The notes beneath the pieces are model-generated. The model searched no databases. It was given only the letters and a program-made list of their open reading frames with translations, and had not been told where the DNA came from. A stretch of DNA of 64,000 nt from Perilla frutescens (Eukaryota; Streptophyta; Magnoliopsida; Lamiales; Lamiaceae): assembly GCA_026008535.1 (NCBI GenBank), contig BRKX01000001.1, positions 70,630,317 through 70,694,316 on the forward strand. Direction: 5' to 3'. Positions 49,103 to 61,533 of the stretch are shown here, piece by piece (position 1 is the first letter of the stretch; each line of letters starts with the position of its first letter). The translations under genes and the position numbers were made by a program.

Positions 49103-49168
<66 letters not shown>
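49103..49168 (+). repeat. (CT)33 microsatellite just after the BOP stop
   Basis: 66 bp of pure CT beginning 30 bp after the stop codon, so within the presumed 3' UTR. It is one of the longest CT runs in the window. Confidence 0.9.
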
Positions 49169-49169
<1 letters not shown>

Positions 49170-52127
49170 AACGGAGTACTGTATCTCTTGTGATTGTGGG
49201 ATAATTAATAGATTTGGTAAAAGGGTTGGTCGATCAGAATCCATGCATGGAGGTAATTAGTTCAATATTAACTTTAATCATTTGAGGGCGTTCAACATTA
49301 ATTTCTTGTTTATTTGTGAGTTATTGTTATAAACAAATTAAATCTTCTCTCTTTAATTTCCACACTTTTTTTTATTTGCCTTTCATTACAATATTGTCCA
49401 TCTCAATTGGTATAACTCTTTAAACATGCAATATGTATCTTAATTACTATATTTGTTTCTTTAACACTATGTATATATATATATATATGTACGTGGATGT
49501 GTGTGTTTCGTTTCTATATATAATAGTGTCTGAATAATTAATTTTTAAACTTTTTATGCTTTAAACCCAAAATGACATGATTTATTATCTTTAACCCATC
49601 AATTTAATTTTGTAGCTAGCTCCTTTCTGTATATCATAATGATGTTGATATATGCATACATACATATATATAAATAGTATAGTATAAATTCATGATGTTC
49701 TGGACATTCTTGATTTGAGTTTTGTAAGTAAGAATTGTCGCTTTTCTTGTCAAAGGATTGTGACAAGATGATCCAAGTATATACATGAGAAATATTTTGT
49801 GTGTGATCTAAATCAAGAAGACAGATCGAGGTCAAATCCCTTAAGCCCTGTCAACTCATTCTGTTTTTTGTTGGTAGATATGAATATAATTTCCAGAGAG
49901 GAGTACATTTCAAATAATGGGTTTGTATTTATTAGAAAGTACTTTCATTATTTATGTATATTTATTTCCATCAATATATTAGCTAGTATACGTCGTACAT
50001 TGCTATCCATCAATTATTCAAATCAACTAACGTGTGAAATTTGATATGGATCAACTTTTTTTGTCTTAATTAATTGATTTTAACTTATCCGATCCCTTGC
50101 ACAAACTTGTTTCAAGCTAGAGTAATATATATGATGCCTATTTTCTCAGTTACGCCCGAAAGTTTATTTTTACTTTTATTTAAAAAAAGAAGAAAAGATA
50201 GTCACACCAATTAAGTCACTTTATGAGCGTATAAATAAACTCGGTTTAGTGCTTAATTTTTTTTAAGAATATAGTAAAGAAAGGTTGTACTTCACTCCAA
50301 CAATTACTTAAGACAGTCAGGATATATAATTTGAAAAAATTACAAAGTTACTTTTTTTTTTTTTTGAGTCCGGTGAGTGGGGGTCGATTTGGGGATCGAA
50401 ACCCGGTCTTTCACCCTTACACAATGAGAAATATATATCACTAGACTATAAGCTTGTCAAAATTACGAAGCTTGATGTAGGCTAGGGTTCATTATGTGGA
50501 AATAGGGTTCCATCTATAGTATTTATTTCTTATGGTTCTCATCTGAAATTTTCTTACTCAATATAAGATAGTAATATTAAATTGTCATAAATATGTTGGG
50601 TTACTTGTGTCTCTATCTTCCACGAGTGCACGAATAATTATAATTGGCTTCATTAACTGTGTCTCAATTTGTGTATTTCGAGAGGCATTATTTTGGGTAA
50701 TATATGTAGGAAAATATTTATTAGTAGTCTTGCATGAATTGATGTATATCATTGATTACGGCATTTTATTATGTCGAGCGAAATAACTGATTCTAGGATT
50801 CCCTTTTCTCTATTTAATTATCTTTCCTTCGCTGTTTTTTCTGAACTATTGCTTCCATAATTAGTTAATATTTTTATATTTCCATATTTAGTTCTCTTTT
50901 AAGAATGCCATAGAATTCTGTGCTTTTGCAGTGCAAAATCGTGAGTCTTCGATTTTTACTTAATTTTATTAAACCAAATGATGAATTTGATACTCCATCA
51001 TGAACAGTTGCTAAAACTAATTCGAGTTCGATTTTTATGGTATTTTTTAGGTTAATTAACAAAATAGGCAAATTTCAATAGATTTATATATTCTTTAGAT
51101 AATTTCCCTTAAATATAAAAGAATCAACAAGTGCGCGCGCGCGCGCACATATATATATATATATATGTATGTATGTATAAAGAATTACTCAAAATATTTT
51201 ACATCAACCCCACTTTAATACATAGTATAGTACTGCATGAAATTAGCTTGATGTATGGAAATATGTCCAAGAGACATGGAAACATAAAACTCCACGTCAC
51301 TAAGCTTCTTGTCTGCATGAAATCTCCATAGCTTTTTCTTTATGATGATATATATTAATTTCTTATTTACATATGTACATATAATTCTTAATTTAATTAT
51401 TTGGATTAATTAATTAACGTTCCCTAAACACGTATATCATTTCATTAACAACTTGGTCAAAACGACGTCATTCTGAAAAATACATATCCGATCCAATTTA
51501 TCATTTAAGATTTACTTACATATACACTTCTATATATTTATATACACACACGATGACAGACACACTCAATCGTACATAAATTAAAATCTGGAGTGGCATT
51601 TATCAATTAATTAAGAAGATGAGATAGAAACAAAATACTGTTAAATCAAACCATTAAAACTGCAGAGAGTTGTTGTTTTCCAGTCGTATGTCACTTTCCA
51701 CACACTCAATTGGAATCCAAAAGAAATCAAGAAAACGTTGAATAACGAGAAAGAAAGACAAGATAATTAGGTTTTAAAAGATTTTGGGCTAACTTCTTTT
51801 CAGCCATAAATAAAAGGTTAGGACAGTACACCTAGCTAGGTTTTATCCCTATAGATTAGACTTTTAGGGTTACTTCTTTTAATTTTTCACACACGACAAA
51901 TCATCTGTGATTGGACAGCATATATATATATACATATATATATATTCGCAGGTGACAGGGGGCACGCAGTCACAAAATTCTACATAATCATCTCTTGAAT
52001 TCTATGTTGCTGGTTCTTTTTTTATATATTTTGCCTAATTTCTCTTGTGCATGAATTTGAATTAATCACACGTATACTTATACGAACAAGACACGTGTAG
52101 AAATATCAACGAATAAGAAATGAGCAG

Positions 52128-52176
<49 letters not shown>

Positions 52177-52958
52177 AGTTTCATGAGAGAGAAAGAAATT
52201 AAATAAGATAGTTTGTTAATTACATGAATTACTATTATGAGGTCTGCTACAGTTATATATACATATATAAATAGTTAGGCAGGGATGTATATTTTACAGT
52301 TGTTTCCAGACCTAAAAGGAATAAATACAAAGAAACAGTAAGGATCAATCAAAACCACCCCCAAAAACTGTGATGATCGATCACCATTCTTTGATTAAAA
52401 ATAGCTACCTAAATACCAGAATTTCAGTTAGTACAATTAGTCTCTCTACCTGCCTATATAGCTAGCTACCTGCTTCAATAAATTAAATGACTGGTTTTTG
52501 TTTTCACATTCTTTTTTTTTCATTTTTAATCGTCCCATTTCCACACTTCAAAGTTGATTTTATTAATTAGTTTTTTTTTTCCTTGTACGTTCCTGTAAAG
52601 TACATGTATATAATACGATGGAAATGAAGATTTAATTTACAATCTGTGTGTCAAATTGAATATGATAATTAATAAATATAATAATGTGAAACAGATCAAA
52701 GTAAATGCAATATTATTAGTTGTTGTATCAAACGAAAATGACATATAAAGTTTGAGTTTTAGTGAAGTGATTAAATATTAATTTTTGTAAAAGTAATTTA
52801 AGCTAGCTAGTGAAGATAGTATTGAGTTTGTGAAATCAAAATGTCTCGACGACTCCAGTCCCCCCATTTCAATATTCATTCAATTATATATTCCTCTCTT
52901 TCTTCTTCTTCTCAAAAAATGTAAATAAATAAAAGTTCATTTTTTCTAAATGGCTTTA
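49169..52958. other. Gene-free region downstream of BOP
   Basis: No gene. Microsatellites: (GC)n/(AT)n at 51132-51166 and (TC)22 at 52131-52174. A segment at 50360-50450 contains GGGGATCGAAACCCGGTC, possibly tRNA- or SINE-related. Short frames here have no recognisable family. Confidence 0.5.
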
Positions 52959-52968
52959 ATTAATTAAG

Positions 52969-53204
52969 GAGAAAATTTCAATTTTGGTCTCACATGACAC
53001 ACCTCAGTTCAATTTTGGTCCCAAACAGAGAAAATATCAATTTTGGTCCCACTCTTGGCCTAAAAATCATGGGACCAAAATTGATAATCTTAAACCTATC
53101 AGACTAAAATTGAGCGATTTTTTTGAAAAAGGACCAAAATTGATAGTATCAGGACCAAAATTGAACTCAGGTGTGTCATATAGGACAAAAAGTGAAATTT
53201 TCTC
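52969..53204. mobile_element. 236-bp hairpin MITE with 10-bp target duplication
   Basis: Ends GAGAAAATTTC and its exact complement; much of the element is palindromic (both arms contain GACACACCT, or its complement, and CAATTTTGGTCC). ATTAATTAAG flanks both ends (52959-52968 and 53205-53214), a perfect 10-bp repeat, fitting a Mutator-like (9-11 bp) insertion. The 77-codon frame across it is not a gene. Confidence 0.75.
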
Positions 53205-54171
53205 ATTAATTAAGTGATTATTTAACAAGTTATAGTAATACAACGTGTCAATTTTTTATTTTTTTATTCTTAATTCGATTTCACTAACTTTTTAAACTAT
53301 AATGTGGTGGATTTTCTTCTGAATATATATATATATATATATATATATCATTACTCATAATAAATAACTGATAAAATCCGAAGAGTGAACTAATATACTG
53401 TATATGTCTTGGTATATTCCCTGTAATTTCAGAAATTGTACGGTGTTAATATTTCCTTGGTGTTATGGTGAATTTAATATTAATCTTATTTTTCAATAAT
53501 AATAATAACAATAATAATATTTCATGCAACATAAAATCTCTTATCAGGGCTTTGAAAATTAAAATCAGACCTTCAGACGGGGCGGGTCCGCGGGTCAACG
53601 CGCTGGTCAACCCTGACCCGACCGCCCCACCCCAAAAAAAAAGGTCCCCAGAAATAGTATCATTCTTAACACTTAAAAGTATCATTCCGAAGTATAAAAA
53701 GTATCACCTGTAACCATAAAAAGTATTGAGTTGCAACTTGTCATATACGAGTTTCTTTAATTCAAATTATGATTTATTTCATCTCAATTAATGTTAGTGT
53801 TTTTTTTAGAATTTTTTGGGGGTGTTTTTTAGGGTTTAATATTTTTTTGGAGTGTTTTTAGGGGTTTATTTTGTGTTTTTTAGGGTTTTTTGGGATGTCT
53901 TTAGGGGTTTATTTTGTGTGTTTTAGGGGTGTTTTTAGGGGTTTATTTTGTGTTTTATAGGATTTATTAATTCCATTTTACGAAATAAATTCAATCAATT
54001 GATTTGAATTTTAAATTCACTAACTTTATTTTAGGATATAAATTTTTGGAATAGAAAACAAAAAAATCAAAATAGAAAATCGAAAAAAGAAAGAAAAATC
54101 TGCCAGAAAAAAAAAATTATTGACGGGCGCGTGAACCACACGCGCCCCGCGCCCGCCTGACACTAAAATCA
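53205..54171. other. Gene-free stretch with TTTAGGG-like minisatellite
   Basis: At 53800-53965 units of about 35-45 bp built from TTTTTAGGGG, TTTATTTTGTG and TTTTTAGGG recur four times; some contain the plant telomere word TTTAGGG, but not in tandem. GC-rich fragments at 53575-53640 and 54120-54165 (GGTCAACGCGCTGGTCAACC and GGGCGCGTGAACC) look like pieces of unidentified repeats. Confidence 0.5.
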
Positions 54172-54830
54172 GGGTGTATTCAATCTAGACTTTTAAAACT
54201 CCAACAAAATTCTGCTGTATTCAATCCAGACTTTTAAAAGTCCAACGAAATCTTGGTGTATTCAATCCAAACTTTTAAAAGTCCTTTAAAATTCTGCGGT
54301 ATTCAACAATCCACGGACTTTAAAAAGTCATTGACTTTGTTGGATTTCAGCTGGATTTCATGTGAAAATTACAAAGGATGAGATCCGATCTCTGAACACG
54401 AGATTTCGATGGATTTGAAAAACCTGACGAGCGCTGTGCCCCAGCGGCCGGTGAGGAGTTGAAATCGGGCACCCCAGCCGTCACCCGACCCCAGCGGCCG
54501 CTGGCCTTGCCGATGATGGCACTTCAGCAGCAGCCGCTGGGATCAAGGCCGCTTGATTCTAGCGGCCGCTGGGTTTAATTTTTTTTTCGGATACATCGAT
54601 CGTTGTGTTCCAACGAGCGTTGGCGAGATGGATTTGAAATCCATTGAAATCGTTCAAAATCGTCCGAAATCCATACATGAAATCCGCCAGACTCTGCGTG
54701 GAATTGGGAGACTCCATGTGGAGTTTTGGGAGACTCCATGTGGAGTCTATAGATTTAAAAATCCATAGAAATCCATGGACATTTTAAAGTCCAAAAAAAT
54801 CCATCAAAATCTTAATTGAATACACCCCCC
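54172..54830. mobile_element. 659-bp MITE with GGGTGTATTCAAT ends and amplified left end
   Basis: The left end GGGTGTATTCAATC and the minus-strand right end GGGGTGTATTCAATTAAG form an inverted repeat. The left terminal unit (TGTATTCAATCCAGACTTTT followed by AAAAGTCCAAC) is repeated four times at 54175, 54216, 54257 and 54298, an exact 41-bp period. The centre contains a GC-rich block (54420-54570) with the palindrome CCAGCGGCCGCTGG or near copies three times. I did not find a clean target duplication. Confidence 0.6.
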
Positions 54831-56440
54831 CTAAATATTGGGTGCACCTAGTGTGCAAGAGACTACCTTCATGCAAAAATCAGAAATTAATCGAAAACAC
54901 GAATTTTAATTTATGAGAATATAAGGGGGTTATATTAATATTGATCCGGTTCGGTTATTGGGCCATGTAGACTGCATGATGAAAACAACATTTATATGTC
55001 ATTGTGGCCCAGCCCAAATATGATGTCCATGTTAAATAACGAAAAATAAAAAAAAAAAATTCAAGAAAAAAACTACACGATTTGTTTACATATTGAATTT
55101 TCAATATAAATAAAATTTGTACTAATAAATAAAGTACATATATCATGTGAATACCTGCACAAGCACAGTTAATATGAATGCCACATTAACTATCATTTCT
55201 ACACTGAAAGAACTCAAACAACGTGTTCACACTAAATGTATATATATAATATATGTCATAACAAAATATTAAATACTGTAAGGAATTATTATGGATTATT
55301 ATTGTTTATTTTTTTGAGTTGGGAAAAAGAGAGCAACATGTCTTGAAACTCGATACATCTCTTTTTACATAGAGGCCTCAACTTAGGTGTATCCGAGTAG
55401 ATTTTAACTTTAGCTAATTATATATTTTATAGTCTAGAAAATTGACGGAAAAGTGAATATATAATTGACACGTGCTTACTTTTCAACAAGTTACTAAGGA
55501 ATATATTCCTTAAGATAAGTGTTTTTCTTTTATATTTTCTACAATTCGATCCCCTCGACTTCAATTAATTATTCTTGAGACTTTTGTGAGCGTAACGAGT
55601 TCCTTTCTTTTCCCATTTTCAGCTAAGTGAAAAAGGCAATGAATAAAGATTGACAACCTCTCTTTACATAATCCTTTCACATTATATGCATGTAGCATTT
55701 AATTTTTAAATTTCAACGTTCCATTTTCTATTTCAATACGCAATCGTGATTAAATATACGTAATTGTGATTACATTTTTATTAATTCTCTTTTCTTGTTT
55801 GTGTAACCGGAAAAATATGGAACTGCTACGTACGTATTTGTTGGTGTGCTCGGAATAAATATATTTACGTGTAATAATTCGCAAACTACAAAAAATTCAA
55901 CTTGGCCTATGGTGAGATTCAAACTTGATATCATAACCAAATACTCAGATAATAGAAATTAACAATTTGTGGCCAAACAAAATATTTTTTTCCACATTAG
56001 AAATGCAGAAGTAATTAAGTTCATACATTAGATATTTCTATACGCACGGATATTACACGCAAACACACACTATTCTACAAACATAATCAACAAATAAGAT
56101 ATTCTAGAATGTTGTTGATGGTAGAACTTGACTGCCCAATATTTCATTCTTGCATATCTCCTTATCTAGAGTCTAGACAAATCGAGAGTTGGTGAAATTG
56201 AAATTTGCCACGTAATCGGTGATTAATTTCACTCTAACAAGTGGATATGGTCAATTATTTAATGGTAATATGGTACCTCTAATGATTACACTCTTGATCC
56301 AAATTAAATATTTTCTTGATATAATGATTAAGTAAATAGGTTAATTTGGAGATGTGGTGGCGCCCACTAATTAATCAATTAATAAAGGAAGCATATATCA
56401 TTTGTGTATTCTTCAATTTACTTGTGCAAATTCAGTGTTT
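54831..56440. other. Gene-free AT-rich stretch
   Basis: No gene that I can support. The end (56440-56542) holds the likely CYSTM promoter with a CATATAAAG TATA-like word at 56463-56471. Confidence 0.5.
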
Positions 56441-56542
56441 ATATATACTGGTTTTGATATGTGCATATAAAGCTCCTCCGTCTTGTTTCTCACCATCCCA
56501 TACAATATTCCTCATATCTTTGCTTGAAAGTTGAACTCCAAG

Positions 56543-56570
56543 ATGCAAAACCAACCCAATCAACCTCCTC

Positions 56571-56626
<56 letters not shown>

Positions 56627-56967
56627 CACACACAAAATATTTAATTTCCAATAAGGATAAAATTATGTTCGTGAAATTTGGTATGCAGGTTACCCAACTG
56701 AGAATAATCCTCCAACAGGAAAGAAGAAAATGAAGTGCTGGCCAAGAACAAAGCCAAAAGGAGAAAGGGGCTTTCTTGAAGGCTGGTATGGATTTTTTTT
56801 TTCCACATATATATTATAATAATAGAGAGTGATATATATATGTAATTTCTAGAGAGCTAGTACTACTTTTATTTGAGCTTACTATTGACCATTGTATGAA
56901 TTCTTTTGTTTTTTGCAGCCTCTTTGCTTTGTGCTGCTGCTGGCTTTGTGAGGTATGCTTTGATTGA
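56543..56967 (+). CDS. Small CYSTM (cysteine-rich transmembrane module) protein, three exons
   Basis: Exons 56543-56573, 56689-56785 and 56919-56967 join to 177 nt, 58 residues, with GT-AG introns and matching phases. The protein starts MQNQPNQPPPGYP, continues with a basic stretch KKKMKCWPRTKPK, and ends GERGFLEGCLFALCCCWLCE-VCFD. This is the CYSTM family signature: a short Pro/Gln-rich N-terminus, then GFLEGC and a single C-terminal cysteine-rich membrane segment. CYSTM proteins are tail-anchored plasma-membrane proteins tied to stress tolerance. No single exon is long enough to stand out as an ORF. Intron 1 begins with a (TC)n microsatellite directly at the donor. A TATA-like CATATAAAG lies about 75 bp upstream. 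It converges with the CRAL-TRIO gene. Confidence 0.85.
56574..56624 (+). repeat. (TC)n microsatellite at the 5' splice site of CYSTM intron 1
   Basis: The intron opens GTCTCTCTC..., so the run of about 24 TC units starts in the donor itself. The donor therefore has the weak form G|GTCTCT rather than GTAAGT. Confidence 0.8.
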
Positions 56968-57759
56968 AAATTTTCAAGAATTGAAACGAAGCAACACACA
57001 CACACACACATATATATATATACACACACACGTACACCTCTTTATTTGGTGAATGTAATTTCATTTGGCGTTGAGGTTTTTACTTTACAATATATTTTTG
57101 TTTGGTTGTATGATTTTCCCCTCTTCAAGCCTGTGTAAGTAGATGTTTTGAAAGTAGCTCAATCTGAATAAGTTCAATTTACTGTGACCTATATATGTTG
57201 TCATGACTTTATATATCAGGATCAACAGACTAACTAGTGCTCTCACACACAAAATTTACACTTTCACATTTATTGATATTATTCGAATAAAAAAAAGTAA
57301 AATATTTCGCATTAGATAAGTTTCGTGCGACAAACTCAACCTCAAAATTATTGATGAAATTTGAGTATGCAATCTTTCAGTCATGATCCACCCCTAATCT
57401 ACCCATTGCACATGAAAAATCAAAGTATGATTTATTATCTTTAAATAAATTGTCACACATAATAATGTGTTCCGTGCATTTTCTCAACTATTTCCCCAGT
57501 ATGGCTGAATGAGCACCGATGCCCACCCTATATTTAATACAAAACATATAATTAATCACCATGGAGAAACAAAAAAAAAAAAAAACACCAAGATTTACAC
57601 CTTAAAAAGTTCATATACATTCCACAAGCATTCAACACTAACATATTAACAAAATCCACACGTACAGTAGTATAATTGGGAATGCAGATGCTACAGCTTG
57701 AGCATGAGCTACTTCGATGTGCATGCGACATGATTCTTTTCACAAAGAAGATCGCACGA
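56968..57759. other. Spacer between convergent CYSTM and CRAL-TRIO genes
   Basis: Presumed 3' UTRs of both genes. Short (AC)n and (AT)n runs lie at 56996-57030. No further gene is seen. Confidence 0.55.
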
Positions 57760-59802
57760 CTAAGAACTGCATTCGCTGGACGACCATCCCATTTCGTACC
57801 TCCCGAATGTATAGGCTGTAGAAGGGATCTCCATCAAATGCATTGGATCTGGTTCAATACCATAATCTGTCAGCGGTCTGTGCTCTAGGATATCGTCATG
57901 TTGTTGAACAAACTCAGGAATCTCAATCTGCCCCTTCTTTACATCGTGCCAGAGATACTGAAGGCGGCTCACATATTTGATTTTCCAGTATAATCTGTAA
58001 TTGGCACAGAGAGAGCAGTGAGGATAAATTAACTACTTGCAGAATATAAGTCAGTGCTTGTAAGTTTACAATTGAAGAGGCTATATCTAGAGAGAACAGG
58101 CGTCGAGGAATATCAAATGAGATGGCGAACTCCAAGTTGCTCAGCAGACTCAGAAAATAATAGAGGTTTATGTTATGTCGAAGAATTCAGATATTGTAAG
58201 AGGGTCGGATAAATCACGAGCACGATAATATCAATCCAAAAAAATGAATATTATCAGCAGGACTTTGAGTTCAATATTAATAATATCATCTATCACAATC
58301 AACTGCTATCAATCCCTGCTTTATGCAAGAATGAATCCCTTCAAAAGCCACTGAAAAATACTATCTTTAATATTGTATCTATTCGTTACCAGCAGTCCGG
58401 CATGATTACTTTTCCAATTTGTTTGAAATATGAAATTGGGTAGCTTTGAGGTGACCAAGGCCTCTATTGCAAATTATAGCCAACTAATGATTTTTGACAA
58501 GAATAGCTTACCTAATAGCACTAAGCTCTTCAACAGGAGTTCCAAAGTTGAATAGAAATAACATGCTAACAGTCATAATCAGATGGGATTTAGACCATAT
58601 TGCTCAATGGTTTCACACAAGTAGTGTAATAATTCAAGTTATGAAGTAAAAAATAACTCACCCTCCACTTAAAAGAAATCTCCCAAGAGTAGCAAAGACA
58701 AGCCTTGACCGAAGTCCTGGATGAATGAAGTACACAACCTGAAGCCTGTCTTTGTAATCATCGGGTAGTTCTTCATATATCCATCGGAGCATTGTAAGAC
58801 CGGGCGAGTTGTCCTCCTTCTGCACGGTACTATGCATATATACAATGCAGAAAGGCCCTTCAGGCATCCCTGTCAAAATCTTATGGAAGACATATTTTTT
58901 CAGCCTTTCTCCAGAGACGACAGGAGCTGCATTTACAAATAAGGATCATAACAGCATATCAGCAAGCATAGGAACTTCATTTGGGAAAAGAAAAAAAAAA
59001 ACAGTGAAATAATGTAGGGTTCGCAAAGGCGAACTCAATGATACAATTTATTGTCTACGCCAGAAAAAAAATGCTCATTTCATATTCCTTAATAAATCTA
59101 CAATCCAACCACCAATGCTTCTGACTATTTTACTACCAATCATACATTATTTAGAACTTATGATGTAATGCACCTCTCCCAGAGTAAAAACAGGGATTCG
59201 ACAATACAATGGTAATTTCAAGTAATCCAGAAATATTTTTTCTATCTAAAAGAGTGAATTCCAACTAAAACATATGGATATCCAGCTACCAATTCCTTCA
59301 ATCCTCCCAAACTAGACAATTTCCTACTGCAAACAGCTATCCATAGAAGCTAAAGATTTTGACTTTATATCCTACAAGGGAACGAAGCGATAAAGCTTCC
59401 TCCTTTCTCCATCCATCAATGAGCACGATAGACAAATTTCATAATTGATGATGTATTCAATCAAAAAATACCCAAAAACTGTGGAACTAAAAACAGAGAA
59501 AAAAAGCCCTATGACTAAGAAATCGTAAACCATTATTTTTCAGCTTAATAGTGAAAATTACCAGGAAAATACTTTCCGACGATGCGGAAGATACGGTTGC
59601 CGGACTTATCAGAACCAATTTCGCGGCGGAAGAAGCTGAGGGCATCGAGTTCGGAAAAATCTAGGTTTTGATCGTCGGCGGAGGGAAGATAGGAAGGGCA
59701 GTCATGCCAATTCTCTTCTTCCGCCGCTAGAAAAGGTCGGGCGTCGACGCCCAGATCCGACGCTAAAACCATCACAGAGAAGTCATCCGACGAACTCCCC
59801 AT
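57760..59802 (-). CDS. Divergent CRAL-TRIO (SEC14-like) domain protein, three exons
   Basis: On the minus strand the exons are 59802-59562, 58926-58662 and 57994-57760; 741 nt, 246 residues, GT-AG introns, phases consistent (KYFPG|APVV and SGG|LYW). The start MGSSSDDFSVMVLASDLGVD lies just after a GA-rich leader. Residues about 75-215 form the divergent CRAL-TRIO fold: IFRIVGKYFPG, KKYVFHKI, PFCIVYMHSTVQ, YKDRLQVVYFIHPGLRSRL, FLLSGGLYWKIKYVSRLQYL. This fold is shared with the C-terminal domain of GDAP2 proteins and normally binds a lipid or other small hydrophobic ligand. The acidic N-terminus and C-terminal GRYEMGWSSSECSS are not part of it. It resembles the small plant SEC14-like proteins such as Arabidopsis At3g10210 (similar length, from memory). 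The ligand is unknown. Confidence 0.85.
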
Positions 59803-59811
59803 TGGCTCTCT

Positions 59812-59832
59812 CTCTCTCTCTCTCTCTCTCTA
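59812..59832 (-). repeat. (GA)n tract in presumed leader of the CRAL-TRIO gene
   Basis: A CT run on the plus strand, so GA in the sense direction, immediately upstream of the minus-strand ATG at 59802. Confidence 0.65.
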
Positions 59833-60236
59833 GCTCTGTTTAAAATTATTCGCCAAATATTTACTTATGTTTGTAATTCCTAAACTTCAAAAAATACCAA
59901 AAAAATAAATTGATCAAAATTCCATTTTTTGGCATTTTTTTAAGTTCATGACATTCTTAAAAAATTGATCAAAATTCCAATTTAAGTATTTATTTGGCCA
60001 AAATTAATTCCACCATACAAATATGAGTGTGAGATCATAGTTTGAAGATTTTATTTGTGCTAAGAGAATATAATAAGAAACATTGCATTTAAATTAAAGC
60101 CCTTGTTTGAAAAAATAAAGAACTTAATACCGGAAAATTAATATAATTTTCATTTTAGATTTGTGACTATATTTTGATTTTTATTAGAAGTGCATCACAT
60201 TTGGAATCAATAAATTGCGTAATAGTAACTTTTTCG
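59833..60236. other. Promoter side of the CRAL-TRIO gene
   Basis: AT-rich and gene-free; presumed promoter for the minus-strand gene. No specific site identified. Confidence 0.4.
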
Positions 60237-60712
60237 CCCCTTTCTCGGATTGGTTAAGCTGAACTCGGATGCCTTTCTGGATCCACAAGGAACCGCTTGG
60301 CTTGGAGGGGTTCTTCGGAACCATAATGGTAATGGTACTATCCTCAATTCATTCTAGGGCTTTCTTGTCTCGTGCAATGATATAGTACTTGCTGAAGCTC
60401 TTGCCTTTTGGCAAGGGAAATGAGAATCCAAAATGTTATTGTTGAATTGGATAACCAAACTCTTGTCTCCATAATCCCGGAGTACGAAATACCCGCATTC
60501 CTTAGTCCGAACAATTGTTGGAGATATCATTCAGTTCTCGAAGGACTTTCAAACAATATTTTTTTGTTGGATTAGGCATTCATGTAACTCTCTTGTCCGT
60601 GAGATTGCTCGCCTTGTGCGAAATCTGAATTTTATTGTTGACTCTATAATCTCAAATCATGTAATGCTTTGGCGTCTCGCAGCCACAGATGCTGGTTTTG
60701 TTGATTAATGTT
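60237..60712 (+). pseudogene. Decayed RNase H-like domain (RVT_3, LINE-type)
   Basis: The plus strand reads VKLNSDAFLDPQGTAWLGGV and LRNHNGNG, then DIVLAEALAFWQGK, then after a frameshift VIVELDNQTLVSII, and later SLVREIARLVRNLNFIVDS. This order (KLNSDA, LGGVLRN, AEA.A...G, VELDN, N.LVREIAR) is that of plant RNase H-like domains found at the end of LINE-type retrotransposons and in many host-like copies. It has an in-frame stop after the first block, at least one frameshift and no upstream reverse transcriptase in the window. Non-functional. Confidence 0.75.
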
Positions 60713-61533
60713 AGATATCATCACACTTTACTCAAAAAAATATATATATATAGTAGTTTCTTCAAAAAAAAAAGAATAAAAAAAATGTGTAATAGCTACT
60801 AAAATAAAGAGCCATAAAGAAAAAGGGAAAGGACAATGAATACTGAAATGCCAACGATTAAACAATTTGAGATATTAATTGTATTTTAAACTTTATATTT
60901 CAATTAATATATAAATAAATATTATTTTATTATGTTTTTATATGAAAAAAAATACTTAATTATGGTCTAAGAGGGACTGAATTAATTTTATTTTTTGCGC
61001 ATTAACTTGCAAGTCGCATTGGAAAATCATCATTGTCCGTGTACTTTTGTATTGTTGATGAACACAAATGATAATTGGTCATGAATTCCAACGACTCATG
61101 CAATAGGTGATTCAATTATGTACATGTTTTATACAACCAAACTTCAATTTTTAGAAAAGGAGCTGTTATTTACGCTATAAAAAAAATTATTTACATTACA
61201 AAATGAATTAATTCAAAAATAATTAATAATAAAATTATTTAAATATCCTCATTAAATAAAAAACTCAAAATAATAACAATAATAAAAAAAAAACACCACC
61301 CATCTACATAAAATTCTTCTTCCTTCTCCTCCGGCGATGCCACCCATACGCCCCCTCCCTCTCCTTTCTCTCCCCAGTCACTGATCACCTACTGAATCAC
61401 CAAACACACATCTCCTCCTCCTTCGTCTTCTCTGATTTCAATTCATTAATTCATTCTAACAAAACTAACTCTTTTAAATAAAAAACAAATCAAAATTGAA
61501 TTGGCTGCAATTCTATAGAAAAACCAAAATCGA
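60713..61533. other. Gene-free stretch ending in a CT-rich leader-like segment
   Basis: AT-rich to about 61270. 61310-61450 is pyrimidine-rich and GC-richer (CTTCTCCTCCGGCGATGCC), looking like a plant 5' leader for the short ORF that follows. Confidence 0.4.

Noticed and set aside
53800..53965. Interstitial telomere array
   Set aside because: TTTAGGG occurs only scattered within a longer 35-45 bp unit, not as a tandem heptamer.
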